Part shown: piece after piece, positions 21,771 to 32,312 of the stretch
Layout of the letters: every line of letters starts with the position of its first letter
Position numbering within the stretch: position 1 is the first letter of the stretch
DNA from: Dryococelus australis
Lineage: Eukaryota > Arthropoda > Insecta > Phasmatodea > Phasmatidae
Direction of reading: 5' to 3'
NCBI GenBank assembly: GCA_029891345.1
Contig: CM057009.1
Coordinates: forward strand, 298,445,466 to 298,509,465
Length of the DNA stretch: 64,000 nucleotides
Notes under the pieces: generated by a model
What the model saw: only the letters and a program-made list of their open reading frames with translations
Database searches by the model: none
What the model was told of the DNA's origin: nothing
Made by a program: the position numbers and the translations under genes

Positions 21771-23790
21771 TACGATACATCTCACTGCAAACCTAGTATA
21801 CCTACTTCTACACACGTGAGAGTCAAACACCGTGCCAATTTGTACATGAAAGTCGTAGCCAGCCACAATCCTGAAGGGCAGCTGGACACGTGAATACAAG
21901 GGGATGTGCAAGACAGAGGTGTGTCACCCCCCTCCCCCTCGCAGAAAGCCAAGCCATCAGCCGCCTCACAGCATGCCCGAGTGCCACCGACAAAACCCAA
22001 AGCCCGAGAGATGACTAGAGGGTCCTACCCCCACTCCGGCCTCACAGCAGAGGGACGTCACATACCCTCCCTCGTGGCCACCATGACACGTGCTACCCTG
22101 ACTATATAAGTCTGTGCAAGACGGACCTTGCCAGTTGTTCCTGCCAGTCTTTCAGCTCGCTCCAACACTTCCAGTGCTGGGGTCCTCCGACTACTGTTAG
22201 ATCTTCAGTAGCTCTCCAGAGGCTGCCACCAACTGCTCAACACTCTTCAGCAGCCACCAGAGACTGACACATTGACGTCACCATTAGAGCTCTGCAGCAC
22301 CCGCGACCAGATGCTCCAGTGACACCAATCGCCAATAGCTACCAGAAGATTTCTGTAGCAACCAGACATTCCACACTACCACGCTACTAGAGCAGTGGCT
22401 TAACTTCTTTGTCTCCTACAGACACCCCGGTTATAGTTAGTTTTGTCTTAAGCAATCTTCGACAGTTTTATTTCACTTTCCCTAACTAGCCTAGGACCAG
22501 GTCACCTACACCTGGCTAACGCAGGTTTACTTCCACACACCCGTCTGCTTCGCAGGAGAGCGTGAGTCACTGTGTTTACCAAGTGATTAATAAACACAGC
22601 TTTGTTTCTTCTAACTACGAGTCTCATTCATAGAGTAATGTTCAGCCAGCTGCTGGGAGATCCTCAAGTTGAATACCACCGACCGGGAACGGGAGATATT
22701 TATTATGAACTAGCTATAACTGGAGAGACACCCTCAGGAAGCTCCAGTTCTGATGCACACATATTAGACGGCCATTTATTGAACTCCTACCAATTATCCA
22801 GGTACTGGAGGTGTACCATAGAGGAGCCCCACCACTAGAAACACTTTCCACCCAGAGAGAGACAGTATGCCTGAGATGTGTCTCTACCAGAGTACTGAGG
22901 TGCTGGCGGAGGTATTTGCCTAGGTGTTACAGTCTGGCCTTGGTTGGGAAATCACACATAGTAGTAGTAGTGGTAGCCCATACTACTTCAATACTTCTGA
23001 TTCGCCCGCTAAGGTGGCGGCCTTCTGAGGCACCGGGCTCGTACTACTAGCAGCTACTGGGCAATACTATTCTAGGGTTACTCATGTCCGTGGTGCTCGA
23101 CTCACAGTTCTTAGGAGCCAAACCCGCTCTATGCCATTTAAGGTGAGACATGGCGCAATAAGGGAGGAGCAAAGAATTGCTCACCTTGCTGCCAGACAGC
23201 AGGGTGGTTTGACTTCCCTTACAGCAAGTCAACAAGTCAAACGAGCTTGTGCCGCTATACTCAGGTCACTAGAGCGACCTATGACTGTAGTGTGTGATCC
23301 AAATACCTTCACGTCTTCCCCTATTCATTAGCATCCTACCTGCCACCCCATCTTGACTGGGGTAGTAAACAAGACAGAGGGATGCCTTGAGATCGCGAAC
23401 GTCAACTTATGGAGCTCAGCAGCAACGAGGTGGAACAGCAGATTTTGTGTCGTACCACCCAGTGCCCTTGCTGCCGCCCGGGTTGACTACGCCAGACTCA
23501 ACCAACTGTACCAGCTAGCCCTTCTCCTCAAGACAATGGTAAGTCTCCTAATACTAGCACCTCCCGCCAGCCACCGACAACTAACCACGCTACTAGCAAT
23601 AGGACAGATCAATTCAAGGGACTCGTTAAACGTGATGCAGAGAACTTTGTTCTGCTGCGCAAGGCCACGTGCCTGATTTCCACATCTAGCCAAAAATGCC
23701 AGTAAGCAAACCATGAGTGCACAACCAACCTAAGTGCAACCAAAGCCACATGACCGTGATCCAGCCTTAGTTAATCGAACATGCGTCCAA
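21768..23790 (+). repeat. Gypsy element 1, 5' LTR (copy b), about 2.0 kb
   Basis: The promoter CTATATAAG lies at 22102-22110, GGACGTCAC at 22052-22060, paired GGCTGCC hairpins at 22205-22265, ATTGACGTCACC at 22272-22283 and AATAAA near 22589. The U5 part then runs to the primer site. It matches the solo LTR at 10826-12800 throughout. The exact 5' base is uncertain by about 10 bases. Confidence 0.8.
22595..23790 (+). pseudogene. LTR-resident open frame (U5 ORF), copy b
   Basis: Two pieces in different frames, 23131-23331 and 23353-23676, belong to one protein-like sequence. MPFKVRHG and REEQRIAHLAARQQGG lead, then VVCDPNTFTSSP, then VVNKTEGCLEIANVN, ATRWNSRFCVVPPS and DYARLNQLYQL. The same blocks recur in the LTRs at 10826, 29372 and 44691 with different breaks. 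No known domain is recognised. ATGCCATTTAAG|GTGAGA at the start also looks like a splice donor, so it might be a spliced leader segment rather than a full protein. Confidence 0.5.
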
Positions 23791-23816
23791 TGGTTTTCTG
23801 ACGCCCAACGTGAGGC
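23791..23816 (+). promoter_or_regulatory. Gypsy primer-binding site
   Basis: TGGTTTTCTGACGCCCAACGTGAGGC sits directly after the LTR (short pieces TGG, GCCCAACGTG and GGC are the usual retroelement primer-site core). Element 2 has the diverged counterpart at 46822-46847. The site fixes the LTR end and therefore its 2-kb length. Confidence 0.7.
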
Positions 23817-23947
23817 ATCAGCTAATTTAACTGTTCGCAGTAAGCCAAATAAGGTCACTCGACCCAGACACCTAAGAGTCAAACCGGGATGACACAGCGG
23901 ACTTCGGGGAGTCCAGAAAAACCCAGTGGTGCCCAAAAGCCATAGAC

Positions 23948-24430
23948 ATGTCAAATTTCAAGATCAATGCCGCCTCTGGCACAAACCATGACCCTGAATT
24001 AGACATACAAGACCCAAAGTGTATCCATACTGAATGTCCAGGTATCGACTCCATAAGGATAGAGTGTATCTATTGTTTAAAGACGTTCCATCACCTGTGC
24101 TTTGATTGGCCAGACGAGGTCCGAGATACAGCAGGTCTCAAATACAGGTGCAGAGTCTGTCAGCAACAGCCAATGAGTTTCTGTAATGACTTTACGTGAC
24201 CCAGCTGAGGCATCAACCATGTCAGATGCACCCCATACAGTGAGCCGTACCATAACCTGTGCATATGATTGCCGGACGAGTGCATCTGTATGGCAGGTAT
24301 GCATATCAATGTGACAGATGTAGAAGGAAACACGTTTCCCACTCTCGCCGATCGAGGCAGTCCCGTATCTACATGCAGCCTGGGACAGCACCCGGCCACC
24401 CAGCGTCCGGAATAGATGATGACATACAAA
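23948..24430 (+). pseudogene. Gypsy element 1, gag N-terminus with PHD-like zinc fingers
   Basis: The frame starting at 23948 reads MSNFKIN, then a Cys4-His-Cys3 array: KCIHTEC, ECIYC, HHLCFDWPD and YRCRVC. This is the spacing of a PHD finger. A second, decayed finger follows (24200-24320: CAYD, then QCDRCRRKH in another frame). PHD fingers commonly read histone tails, and in an element they might steer integration or packaging, but that is inference. The equivalent pair in element 2 is clearer. Confidence 0.65.
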
Positions 24431-24465
24431 TTACAGACTTCGCAGATTGACCACACGAAGACCCG

Positions 24466-25131
24466 GTGGCTTTCACCAACGAGTGTGAAAAAGAATTATG
24501 GGATACCAACATACCACTGAAACAATGGGTAAACAGGGCCCAACTACACATGAAAGGTATAGCATTAACATGGTGGGAGAGGTATGGAGAATTCTTCACG
24601 GACTGGAAGCAGTTCTGCAACCACATCACATCCGAGTTCACCGGCGAAAAGGTTCTAACGTGGTTGACAACCCAATTCTACAGCCAGACACAGATAACCG
24701 AAGATGAGGCAGAGACTTTTATTTGTCGCAAAGAGCAGATGTTTTGGAGCGTGTTCCCTGGGATTCCAGAAGTAACAGCAGTCCGTTCAATTAGCAGGAT
24801 GCTCTTCCCTAGCCTGAGGAACATCCTCCTCACCGCCAAACTGACTATAGATGAAGTTGAAAGAGCACTAGAAGCCGAACAGAATTTATTAGCACAGGCC
24901 AGTCTTGAGAAGCCACTACCAATAAAAACCCCGGCGCCACGAGTCCCACCGGTTGAGTCACCCAAGAATGCACCTGCTCCCCCGTCGCGCATGGCATTCA
25001 TGCCAAAATGTTGGTTCTGCCCCGAGAATCATTGGAACAAGGCCAGTCCTCGTAAGCCGGCCATGACAATAGTTCCACCGTTTAAATCTGATCAAACTTC
25101 GGCGCCATCAGCCCCAAGAGCCACCAAATGA
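24466..25131 (+). pseudogene. Gypsy element 1, gag capsid region and zinc knuckle
   Basis: A 221-codon open stretch. It reads LKQWVNRAQLHMKGIALTWW, then FFTDWKQFCNHITSEFTG, the retrotransposon gag signature (hydrophobic..TWW..W..F...F). A Pro-rich linker at residues 150-180 leads to a knuckle CWFCPENHWNKAS with the last Cys lost. A stop at 24450 separates it from the zinc-finger part. It would have formed the capsid of the virus-like particle. Confidence 0.8.
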
Positions 25132-25229
25132 TCAACCCTCGCTATCAAGATGTAAAACGCCGACACCGGGGTGCGAAGCTGGCTGCCACCACCGGATGAC
25201 AAGGGCCGAGAATCCAGGGCTTAAAGGAG

Positions 25230-26240
25230 GAACTGGACCTCCCCATAGCCCCACATATCAAAGAAGAGATAAATGGAGGCCGAGGTTTGGCGTTATTCAA
25301 TTCAGCTGCCACACCGAACTTCATTCGAAGCAACCAGCTTACTACAGATAAACTAGCTGATATTCGCCCACAAACCAAAACCGTCAGAATGGCCCAACCC
25401 AACGCGACCCTGCAGGTAGACAGCCGCACTACATTAATGGTGAACGTATACTGGATCTCGGCCATCGCAGAATTTATAGTGCAGACTACCCTGTTTGAAG
25501 TAGTTTTACTCGGCTGTCTATGGCTCAGACAGCAACAGTGCATTATTGATCATGGACAACGCCACGTATACATGGGCGAACATGAGAGAATAACAGTAAA
25601 CTGGGATCACAGACCAGACGACATTATACCAACACTCATAGATCCCACACGGATCAACCCTGAACTCGACAAAACCAAGTTTAACCAATTGCAGCGTATA
25701 ATAAATGAACACGCTAGTGTTTTCGGGCATGGAAGGTTAATATGTCAGACTCTGTCGATACAGCATGAGCTCTGGATGACAACCAACGTCCCTGTGTATA
25801 ATAGAACATATCGGGTATCAGCACGTTAACTCGACCTGATTATGGAACAAGTGAATGACATGAATGTCCGCAGAGGTACCGACCAAATACATCGGAGAGT
25901 TTTTTTTTGCCTACCTCAACGACGTGATCATGTATATGAATAGCTGGGAGGAGCACCTCGAACATTTGCAGCGAGTACTGGAATGCCTAGAACTCCACAG
26001 GATGACTTGTAGCCTGTCCAAGAGCTACTTCGGCAAATCGTCCATCGACTATCTGGGACATGTCATATCACCCGAGGGAAATTTCCGGCAGCAGAATTCT
26101 ATACGGTCATTGAAGAGGCCGACGAACCGGAAAATAAGCGACAACTACGATGGTACCTGGATTTGTGCAACTGGCTATGCAAATTCATGCCAAATATTGC
26201 ACAACTCTTGGCACCACTCCACCTGCTCCTAGAGAAAGAG
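25230..26240 (+). pseudogene. Gypsy element 1, protease and reverse transcriptase (internally deleted)
   Basis: At 25285-25310 the protease core reads ALFNSAATPNFI, with the catalytic Asp-Ser-Gly replaced by Asn-Ser-Ala. VVLLGCLWL follows at 25500-25525. The reverse transcriptase begins near 25660. At 25862 the text jumps from NDM to the palm, skipping about 350 bases present in element 2. The catalytic box is YLNDVIMY instead of YLDDVI. DYLGHVISPEGNF closes the thumb region, and frameshifts follow. It is inactive by several independent changes. Confidence 0.85.
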
Positions 26241-26289
26241 ACACATTGGTGATGGGGACTGGAGCAACAACAGGCCTACGCACTCTGAA

Positions 26290-26750
26290 GATAAGCTTCA
26301 GAAATATACAGCAGCTACATCGGCCCCAAGGAGAACAACCACTGCTCCCACAAACAGACGCATTCCAAAATGGACTAGGAGCAGTCCTCTACCAGCAGGA
26401 CATTAATAACCAAGCATGTGTGATAGCGTATGCCTCCATCTGCCTCAACGACACAAAGTAACGCTATCACATTTATGAACAGGAATGCCTGGCGGTCATC
26501 TGGCCCATGCAGAAGTATAAATATTACTTAAAAGGACAAAACTTCATCTTGCGAACTGACTCGAAAGCCCTCCAATGGCTACACGAATCCAGAAACCACA
26601 AAGCCAAGCTCAGGCAGTGGTACATGTTTTTCACCAAATTCGATTTTGAAGTACAGCACTGCCCAGGTAAGGCGAATGATCTGCCAGATGCCCTGTTCCG
26701 CTTCCTGACACTGGAGGAAAAAGCCAAGGAAGAGGAAGGGGAAAAGTAGA
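26290..26750 (+). pseudogene. Gypsy element 1, RNase H
   Basis: QTDAFQNGLGAVLYQQD carries the first RNase H Asp at about 26360. YHIYEQECLAV near 26465-26495 carries the Glu but lies just after a stop at 26461. FILRTDSKALQWLHES carries the next Asp. FDFEVQHCPGKANDLPDALFRF is the typical gypsy end of the domain. Confidence 0.85.
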
Positions 26751-26799
26751 ACGAACTCCCGATGAGCAAATCCGTCTCCTCCAGTTGCAGATTACTTGA

Positions 26800-27690
26800 C
26801 ACTAAATCTCAATAAGCCAGCATGAGGACCCCGATGTACACCGTCTGCTGCGGGAACAGCAGCAGCGCTTCAAAGCCAGGGATGACGTCATGTGGACATG
26901 AAGTGGCCAACCCAATGGCCATTGGAAAATCTGGGTTCCACGATAGCTGCGAGCCGACATATACCACCACCACGACCACCCACAAGTTGGACAGCCGGGT
27001 ACTCGAGAAACCCTGCTGGACATCAGGATCCGATATAGCTGGGATGGAATGAGCCACGATGTCCGATAGTACATCAGCAACTGCATTACGTGCTGCCGCA
27101 GCAAGGCCTACCCAGTCCCTCCTCCCACTGCATGACAAAGGAGACCCAAGACGGCGTGGATGCATATAGCCCCCAACCTGATGGGACCATATCGACGTAG
27201 CAAAAAGGGGAACCGCTACCTCCTAATTGTTACCAACCAATTCTCTACGTGGATAGAGGCCTTCCCTCTACCCACGTACACTCCTCCTGGGACAGACCCT
27301 ACGCCGACCAGGTGACTGGCAGTGGGAAAGCAAACCCACCAACATGCCTCAGCCAGAGGACATTCGGCTAGCCACGTAAGCTCATACTACCACTGCCCAG
27401 AAGGCCCAGGATGAGTATATCTGCACAAAGTACCAGAAACGAAGGACAGGGGTATGCAAATTCAACCTCGGAGAAGCTATATTGCTCAGAACACACCCCC
27501 TCAGCAAGGTCAGCAATCAGTTCAGAGCTGGCCTCGCTGACATATGGGATGGACATTACCATATTGTCGGCAAACGAGATAATGTATACTGGGCCAAAGA
27601 CATACTGGGAAGGATCCGGAAAGCAACCCGAGGCCAGATACGACCCTATCCTGGAGACATACCATGAATTGAGCACAATGACATCGTAGG
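26800..27690 (+). pseudogene. Gypsy element 1, integrase remnant
   Basis: DPDVHRLLREQQ and SHDVR.YISNCITCCRSKAYP at 27050-27110 are the zinc-binding HHCC half. MGPYRRSKKGNRYLLIVTNQFSTWIEAFPLPT at 27180-27270 (broken by changes) is the start of the catalytic core. The catalytic half is then shortened. VGKRDNVYWAKDILGRIRKATR at 27565-27630 is the C-terminal part. Several stops and frameshifts are present. Confidence 0.75.
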
Positions 27691-27817
27691 GGAAATACCG
27701 GGGGACTCCGACAGTGAGGACGAACCACTACACCGAAGGGCAGCTCCAGAAATTGATCCAGAACTCATGATGAGGCCTGAAGCAAGACCTTTCGATGCCG
27801 AATGAGCACCCAGCTAC

Positions 27818-29140
27818 GTGACACCATGGGATGTCGAAACAGACCGAGGTGCAGTTAGCGTAAGATCACTGCCCTCAACACCATGTAGCTACACGTACAA
27901 AGTCGCAGCACATTATGACAAAACGGTCCTGAGCTGTTTAAAAGTGTCATGGCGGAACCCACGAGACCGCAAAGGCTACGAGACACCATGCCGATCTAGT
28001 CGCATCAGCGAAAGGTCAGAAGCCCCCTCTGTGAGGGGGGTAAAACCAACCCGAGCATCTACCCAACCACCTAGTCCAACTCTTCAGCCTGAGATCAAGG
28101 CCATTCCACCTTCTACGAAGGCGATCTCGAGCCCGACGAGGAAGTGCCTACAGATGCCACTAGACCACCGGACAACGAACTCATAAAGAGCTCGCAACCC
28201 ATTGGCGCCACTGAGGACAAGAGACCTGATCTGTCTCTCGCTCAATTACCCACCGATATAGAAGGCACCAAGAGCGTTGATGGCTCCAACTACCCAACAC
28301 CTGGTGTAACTCCCGCAGTTGAGGTCAAGACTCCTCTCCCTCCCACTACCTTGCCACAGGACCTGGACGCCGAGACCGTTGACGCCTCCAACTACCCAGC
28401 CCTACAACGAGACAGACCACCCATAGCTAAGGTCAAGCGTGGTGACCCGCAGCTCCCAAGTGCTGCTACAGAAGGCACAGAGAACATCAATGCCTCCTAT
28501 TACCAGACACCTAGCTGGTGCACTAACCGTAGTCAAGGTCGAGACTCCTCTCCCTCGCACTGCCTCACCAAAGGAACTGGACGTCGAGACGGTCAACGCC
28601 TCCAACTTCCTGGCCCTACGATTAGATGCACCACCCATAGCTAAGGTTGAGCGCGGTGATCCGCAGCTCCCTAGTACTACCACAACAGGGGCGAAGACCA
28701 TCGACGTCTCCCACTACACCTCAGCTGGAGCAACGCCCACAGTGGAGGTTAAGAGCCCTCTTCCTCCCACTGCCTCATCGCGGGGCATGGGTGTCGAGAA
28801 CATTGATGCCTCCAACTACTCGACCCCACAACAGATGCTTCCGCAGGCAAGGTGGAGAGTGGTCTCCCACCGCAACTCCCTTGCTCTGCACCAGCGGAGA
28901 AATATCCTGTCCTAGAAGCCCATGCAGTCGGAGTGATGGACCCTCATGAGTCACTCTCCCGTACTGCCACAACGCCCCATGTAGCAGTGCCCTCACCATC
29001 AGTTCCGGGAGAAGCAGACATCACGACGCCGCATGCCGAGCCTCAACGCCTGATGCCATCTCGTGCCGCCAAGGCCGATTCTACACCTGGCCGGTACCAA
29101 GAGTCACCATGGCGACCCACATTGAGGTACACATGATCAT
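27818..29140 (+). pseudogene. Gypsy element 1, Pro/Thr-rich repeat protein at the pol end
   Basis: Overlapping frames (27818-28186, 28144-28644, 28439-28915 and 28852-29136) once formed a continuous Pro/Thr/Ser-rich tail. From 28276 it contains alternating units of 102 bp (34 residues, ..SNYPTPG.TP.VEVKTPLPPT..) and 108 bp (36 residues, ..ASNY.AL....PPIAKV.RGDPQLPS..). The units start at 28276, 28378, 28486, 28592, 28700 and 28802. Element 2 carries decayed units in the same place (51080-51350). It sits where env or a pol C-terminal extension could lie. No signal peptide or membrane segment is seen. Confidence 0.65.
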
Positions 29141-29371
29141 ATCCACTGCACGCCGAGCTATGTCCAAGAGGAAGGCTAGCAAAACCTGCAGCTAATCAAG
29201 TAAGTGAAGTGCGACAAAAGACAGTATACACACGTGGTTGTAAATCACTACATGAGATCAGAACAGGACTCATTACAGACCTGAAACCAGTGAAATTTAA
29301 ACTAGCCGCCAGTCAAAGGCAGTGAAACAAAGGAACATTCACAATTAGTATAGATTTAAATAAAGCGGCGT

Positions 29372-31216
29372 GACATCCCCCCTCCCCAACGTGCAGAGCC
29401 AACAAGCTATCAGCATCCACATGGCATGCCCTAGCACCACCGAAGATACACGAAGGCCGAGAGATGACTAGAGGGTGCTACCCTCACTCCGGCCTCTCAG
29501 CAGAGAGACGTCATACGCACTCCCCCGCTGCCGCCACGACACGGACTACCCTGATTATATAAGTCAGTGCGCGGCGAACCACGCCAGTTGTTCATGCCAG
29601 TCTTTGAGCTCATTCCGCCACTTTCAGTGCTGGTGCCCTCCGACTACTGTTAGATCTTCAGCAGCTCTCCAAAGGCTGCCACCAACTGCTCAACACTCTT
29701 CAGCAGCCACCAGAGGCTGCCACCTTGACGTCACCATTAGAGCTCTGCAGCACCCATGACCAGACGCTCCAGTAACGCATATCGCCAATAGCTACCAGAA
29801 GGTTTCTGTAAAAATACCAGGCATTCCACACTACAACACTACTAGAACAGTGGCTTAACTTCACTGTCTCCTACAGACACCCGGTTATAGTTAGTTTTGT
29901 CTTAAGCAATCTTCGACAGTTTTATTTCACTTTCCCTAACTAGACCAAGACTAGGTCACCTACACCTGGCTAACACAGATTTACTTCCAGCCACCCATCT
30001 GCTTGGCAGGAGAGCGTGAGTCACTATGTTTATCAAGTGATTAATAAACACAGCTTTGTTTCTTCTAACTACGAGTCTCATTCACACAGTAATTTTCAGC
30101 CAGCTGCTGGGAGAATATAGAGTAAAGTACCACTGACCAGGAACGGGAGATTTTCATTACGAACTCGCTATAACTGGAGACACCCCTTCAGGATGCTCCA
30201 GTTCTGATACATACGTATTAGACAGAAATCTATTGTACTCCTAACAAGTATCCAGGCATTGGAGGAGTACCATAGAGGAGCCCCAACCACTAGAAACACT
30301 TTCCACCCAGGGAGACACAGTATGCCTGAGTTGTGTCCCTGCCGGAGCACCGAGGTGCTAGCGGGGGTATTTGCTTAGGTGCTACAGCCTGGCCATGATT
30401 GGGAATTCACACACAGTAGTAGCATTGGTAGCCAACACGGCTTCAACACTTTGGGTTCGCCTGCTAAGGTGGGGGGGCCTTCTGAGGCACCGGGCTCGTG
30501 TTACCAGCCACTACTGGGTAATACTATTCTAGTGTTACTCGTGTCCATGATGCTCGACTCACAGTTCTTAAAGGCCAAACCCGCTCTATGCCATTTAAGT
30601 GAGACACAGCTCAAGAAGGGAGGAGCAAAGGTTTGCTCGCCTCGCTACCCGGCAGTAGGGTGGTTTGACTTCCCTTACAAGTCGACAAGTTGAACGAGAT
30701 TGTGATGCTTTACTCAGGTCCCTAGAGCAACCTACGACTGTAGTGTGTGATCCAAATACTGTCACGTCTTCCCCTTTCTGTACGCATCCTACATGCCAAT
30801 GTGTCTTAACTGGTGTAGTAAACAAGACAGAGGGATGTCTTGGGATTGCGAATGCAAACTTCTTGAGCTCAGTAGCTACAAGGTGGAATAGTAGATTTTG
30901 TGTCGTACCACCCAGTGGCCTTGCTACCTCCCGGGTTGACTACACCAGACTCAACCAACTGTACCCAACTAGCCCTCGTACTCAAGAGAACGGTATGTCT
31001 CCTACTACTAGCACCTCCTGCCAGCCACCAACGACAACTAACCAAGCTACTACCAATAGGACAGATCAATTCAAGGGACTAGTTAAACGTGATGTAGAGA
31101 ACTTCATTCTGCTGCGCAAGGCCATGTGCCTGATTTCCATATATAGCCGAAAATACCAGTAGCAAACCCCGAGCCACACAACCGTAATCCAGCCTTAGTT
31201 AATCAGACACGCATCA
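29372..31216 (+). repeat. Gypsy element 1, 3' LTR (copy c) with the longest U5 open frame
   Basis: It lacks the first 150 or so bases but otherwise matches copies a and b. TATA is at 29554-29562, GACGTCA at 29504 and 29726, and AATAAA at about 30044. It ends GCATCA at 31216, where copia gag sequence resumes. The U5 frame is open for 165 codons at 30665-31162 (blocks SRQVERDCDALLRSLEQ, VVNKTEGCLGIANANF, ATRWNSRFCVVPPS, DYTRLNQLY and FKGLVKRDVENFILLRKAM). Confidence 0.78.
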
Positions 31217-32070
31217 GTGTACACGTTACTATGATCACCACTGTTCTGTTTATTTTCCCCGTAATTCATGTTCTGTCTTCGATACTGGCAATCCACTTTC
31301 TTGTGACCACGCATTCCGCATGTCTGTGGGTGTTTTTGATTAATTTGGTTTATTGTAGGGCTGTAAATTAGACCATCTAACTTGTCTCCTAGAGCCTGAT
31401 GTATGAAATGATACATCATCCTGTGTTCCTGTTTGACTTTTCTCTCTCAACTGTCACATTTCTTCTTGTATCAGTTTATTTTTAACAAACTCGATTGTTA
31501 CATCCTGAGGCATATGTGAAAATAAGACATCAATCAATGTGGTAACAGCCCCTGATAAGACTTGGGCATAGCAATACGAAGCTGTGATATCAGTTCATTG
31601 TCGTCATAGGTAGCACCTGTTGCACATATCTCTAGCACTTTCCATAAAAAGCTATCGAGAAAATCTGCGCGATTACCTCCCTTAAATCACATTTCTCCTC
31701 GTTCTCGTTACAAATCCACTCTTGCTGACAAACCTTCTCTAGCATATGTCACTTTCAGGGCTGAAAACATGTCTCTTGCTGAGGTGTTCGATTTAATGGC
31801 TCCTAATACACTGTCTGTAACTGATTGCACTACAATATCCCGTGCTTTTAGGTCCATTTTCTTAAATTAATTTTTGGACATTTCAATTTTCCTCTCACAT
31901 AAAGCTTCTAGACATTGTGCTCTTTCCAGTTGAACTTTCAGTTTAAACTCCCAATCAGAAAAACCAGTACTGTAAAACTGTTTTAGGCTTGGATCTACGG
32001 GTCTCACCGCTGCCTTTGCTACTAGAATCGTTTCTACACAAGGAATTCTGGCCACAAAACATTTTCACCA
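31195..32070 (-). pseudogene. Copia gag remnant
   Basis: Near the start (about 31950-31870) it has FSDWEFKLKVQLERAQCLEAL, the typical opening of copia gag (NW.F.MK..L). Close to 31320 there is a zinc knuckle with TCGMRGHKKVDC (family C..CG.RGHKK.DC, first Cys lost). Several frameshifts and stops lie between. The gypsy insertion at about 31217 cuts it off before the protease. Confidence 0.75.
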
Positions 32071-32131
32071 CCTTAATTACATGACACAACTTTTCCAAAT
32101 TTGGTACCTGGTGTCTGGGCCCATACCCTAT

Positions 32132-32312
32132 TGATACAGGCGCAAGTAATCACAGGCATACTGAGTAACACTTTAATTACTGAGAACACAAAACTATGTA
32201 CAATACACAGGATACATGTCCCTGCTCAACTAAAGTTGTGCACAATGGCCGACAGAGTGCAGCAGATACCCGCTGCCAACTTTTTACACTGTTTACAGAA
32301 TTTAATACCAAT
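32132..32312 (-). repeat. Copia 5' LTR
   Basis: Matches the left LTR, including GCAAGTAATCACA, ACACTTTAATTACTGAGAA and CACAATGGCCGA. The outer side at 32308-32345 shows a local duplication of AATAAATACTGTTGCA. Confidence 0.8.

Larger units (their letters stand above)
21768..31216 (+). mobile_element. Ty3/gypsy retrotransposon, element 1, nested in copia
   Basis: 5' LTR 21768-23790, primer site 23791-23816, gag and pol remains 23948-27700, a repeat-rich 3' region 27700-29200, and 3' LTR 29372-31216. It interrupts the copia polyprotein between gag (31217 side) and protease (21760 side), on the opposite strand. The start of the 3' LTR (about 150 bp) and the polypurine tract are deleted. Relative to element 2 it lacks part of the reverse transcriptase, but it keeps an integrase remnant. 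Confidence 0.87.
18460..32312 (-). mobile_element. Ty1/copia retrotransposon, split by a gypsy insertion
   Basis: Two direct LTR copies of about 185 bp (18460-18644 and 32132-32312) bracket minus-strand gag, protease, integrase, reverse transcriptase and RNase H remains in copia order. AAATACT occurs just outside both ends (18451-18457 and 32313-32319), a plausible target duplication. Next to the right LTR, the minus strand reads TATGGGCCCAG (32114-32124 region), the primer site used by copia-type elements that prime from the cleaved initiator tRNA-Met. Without the 9.4-kb gypsy insert it would be about 4.4 kb. All genes carry stops. Confidence 0.85.
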
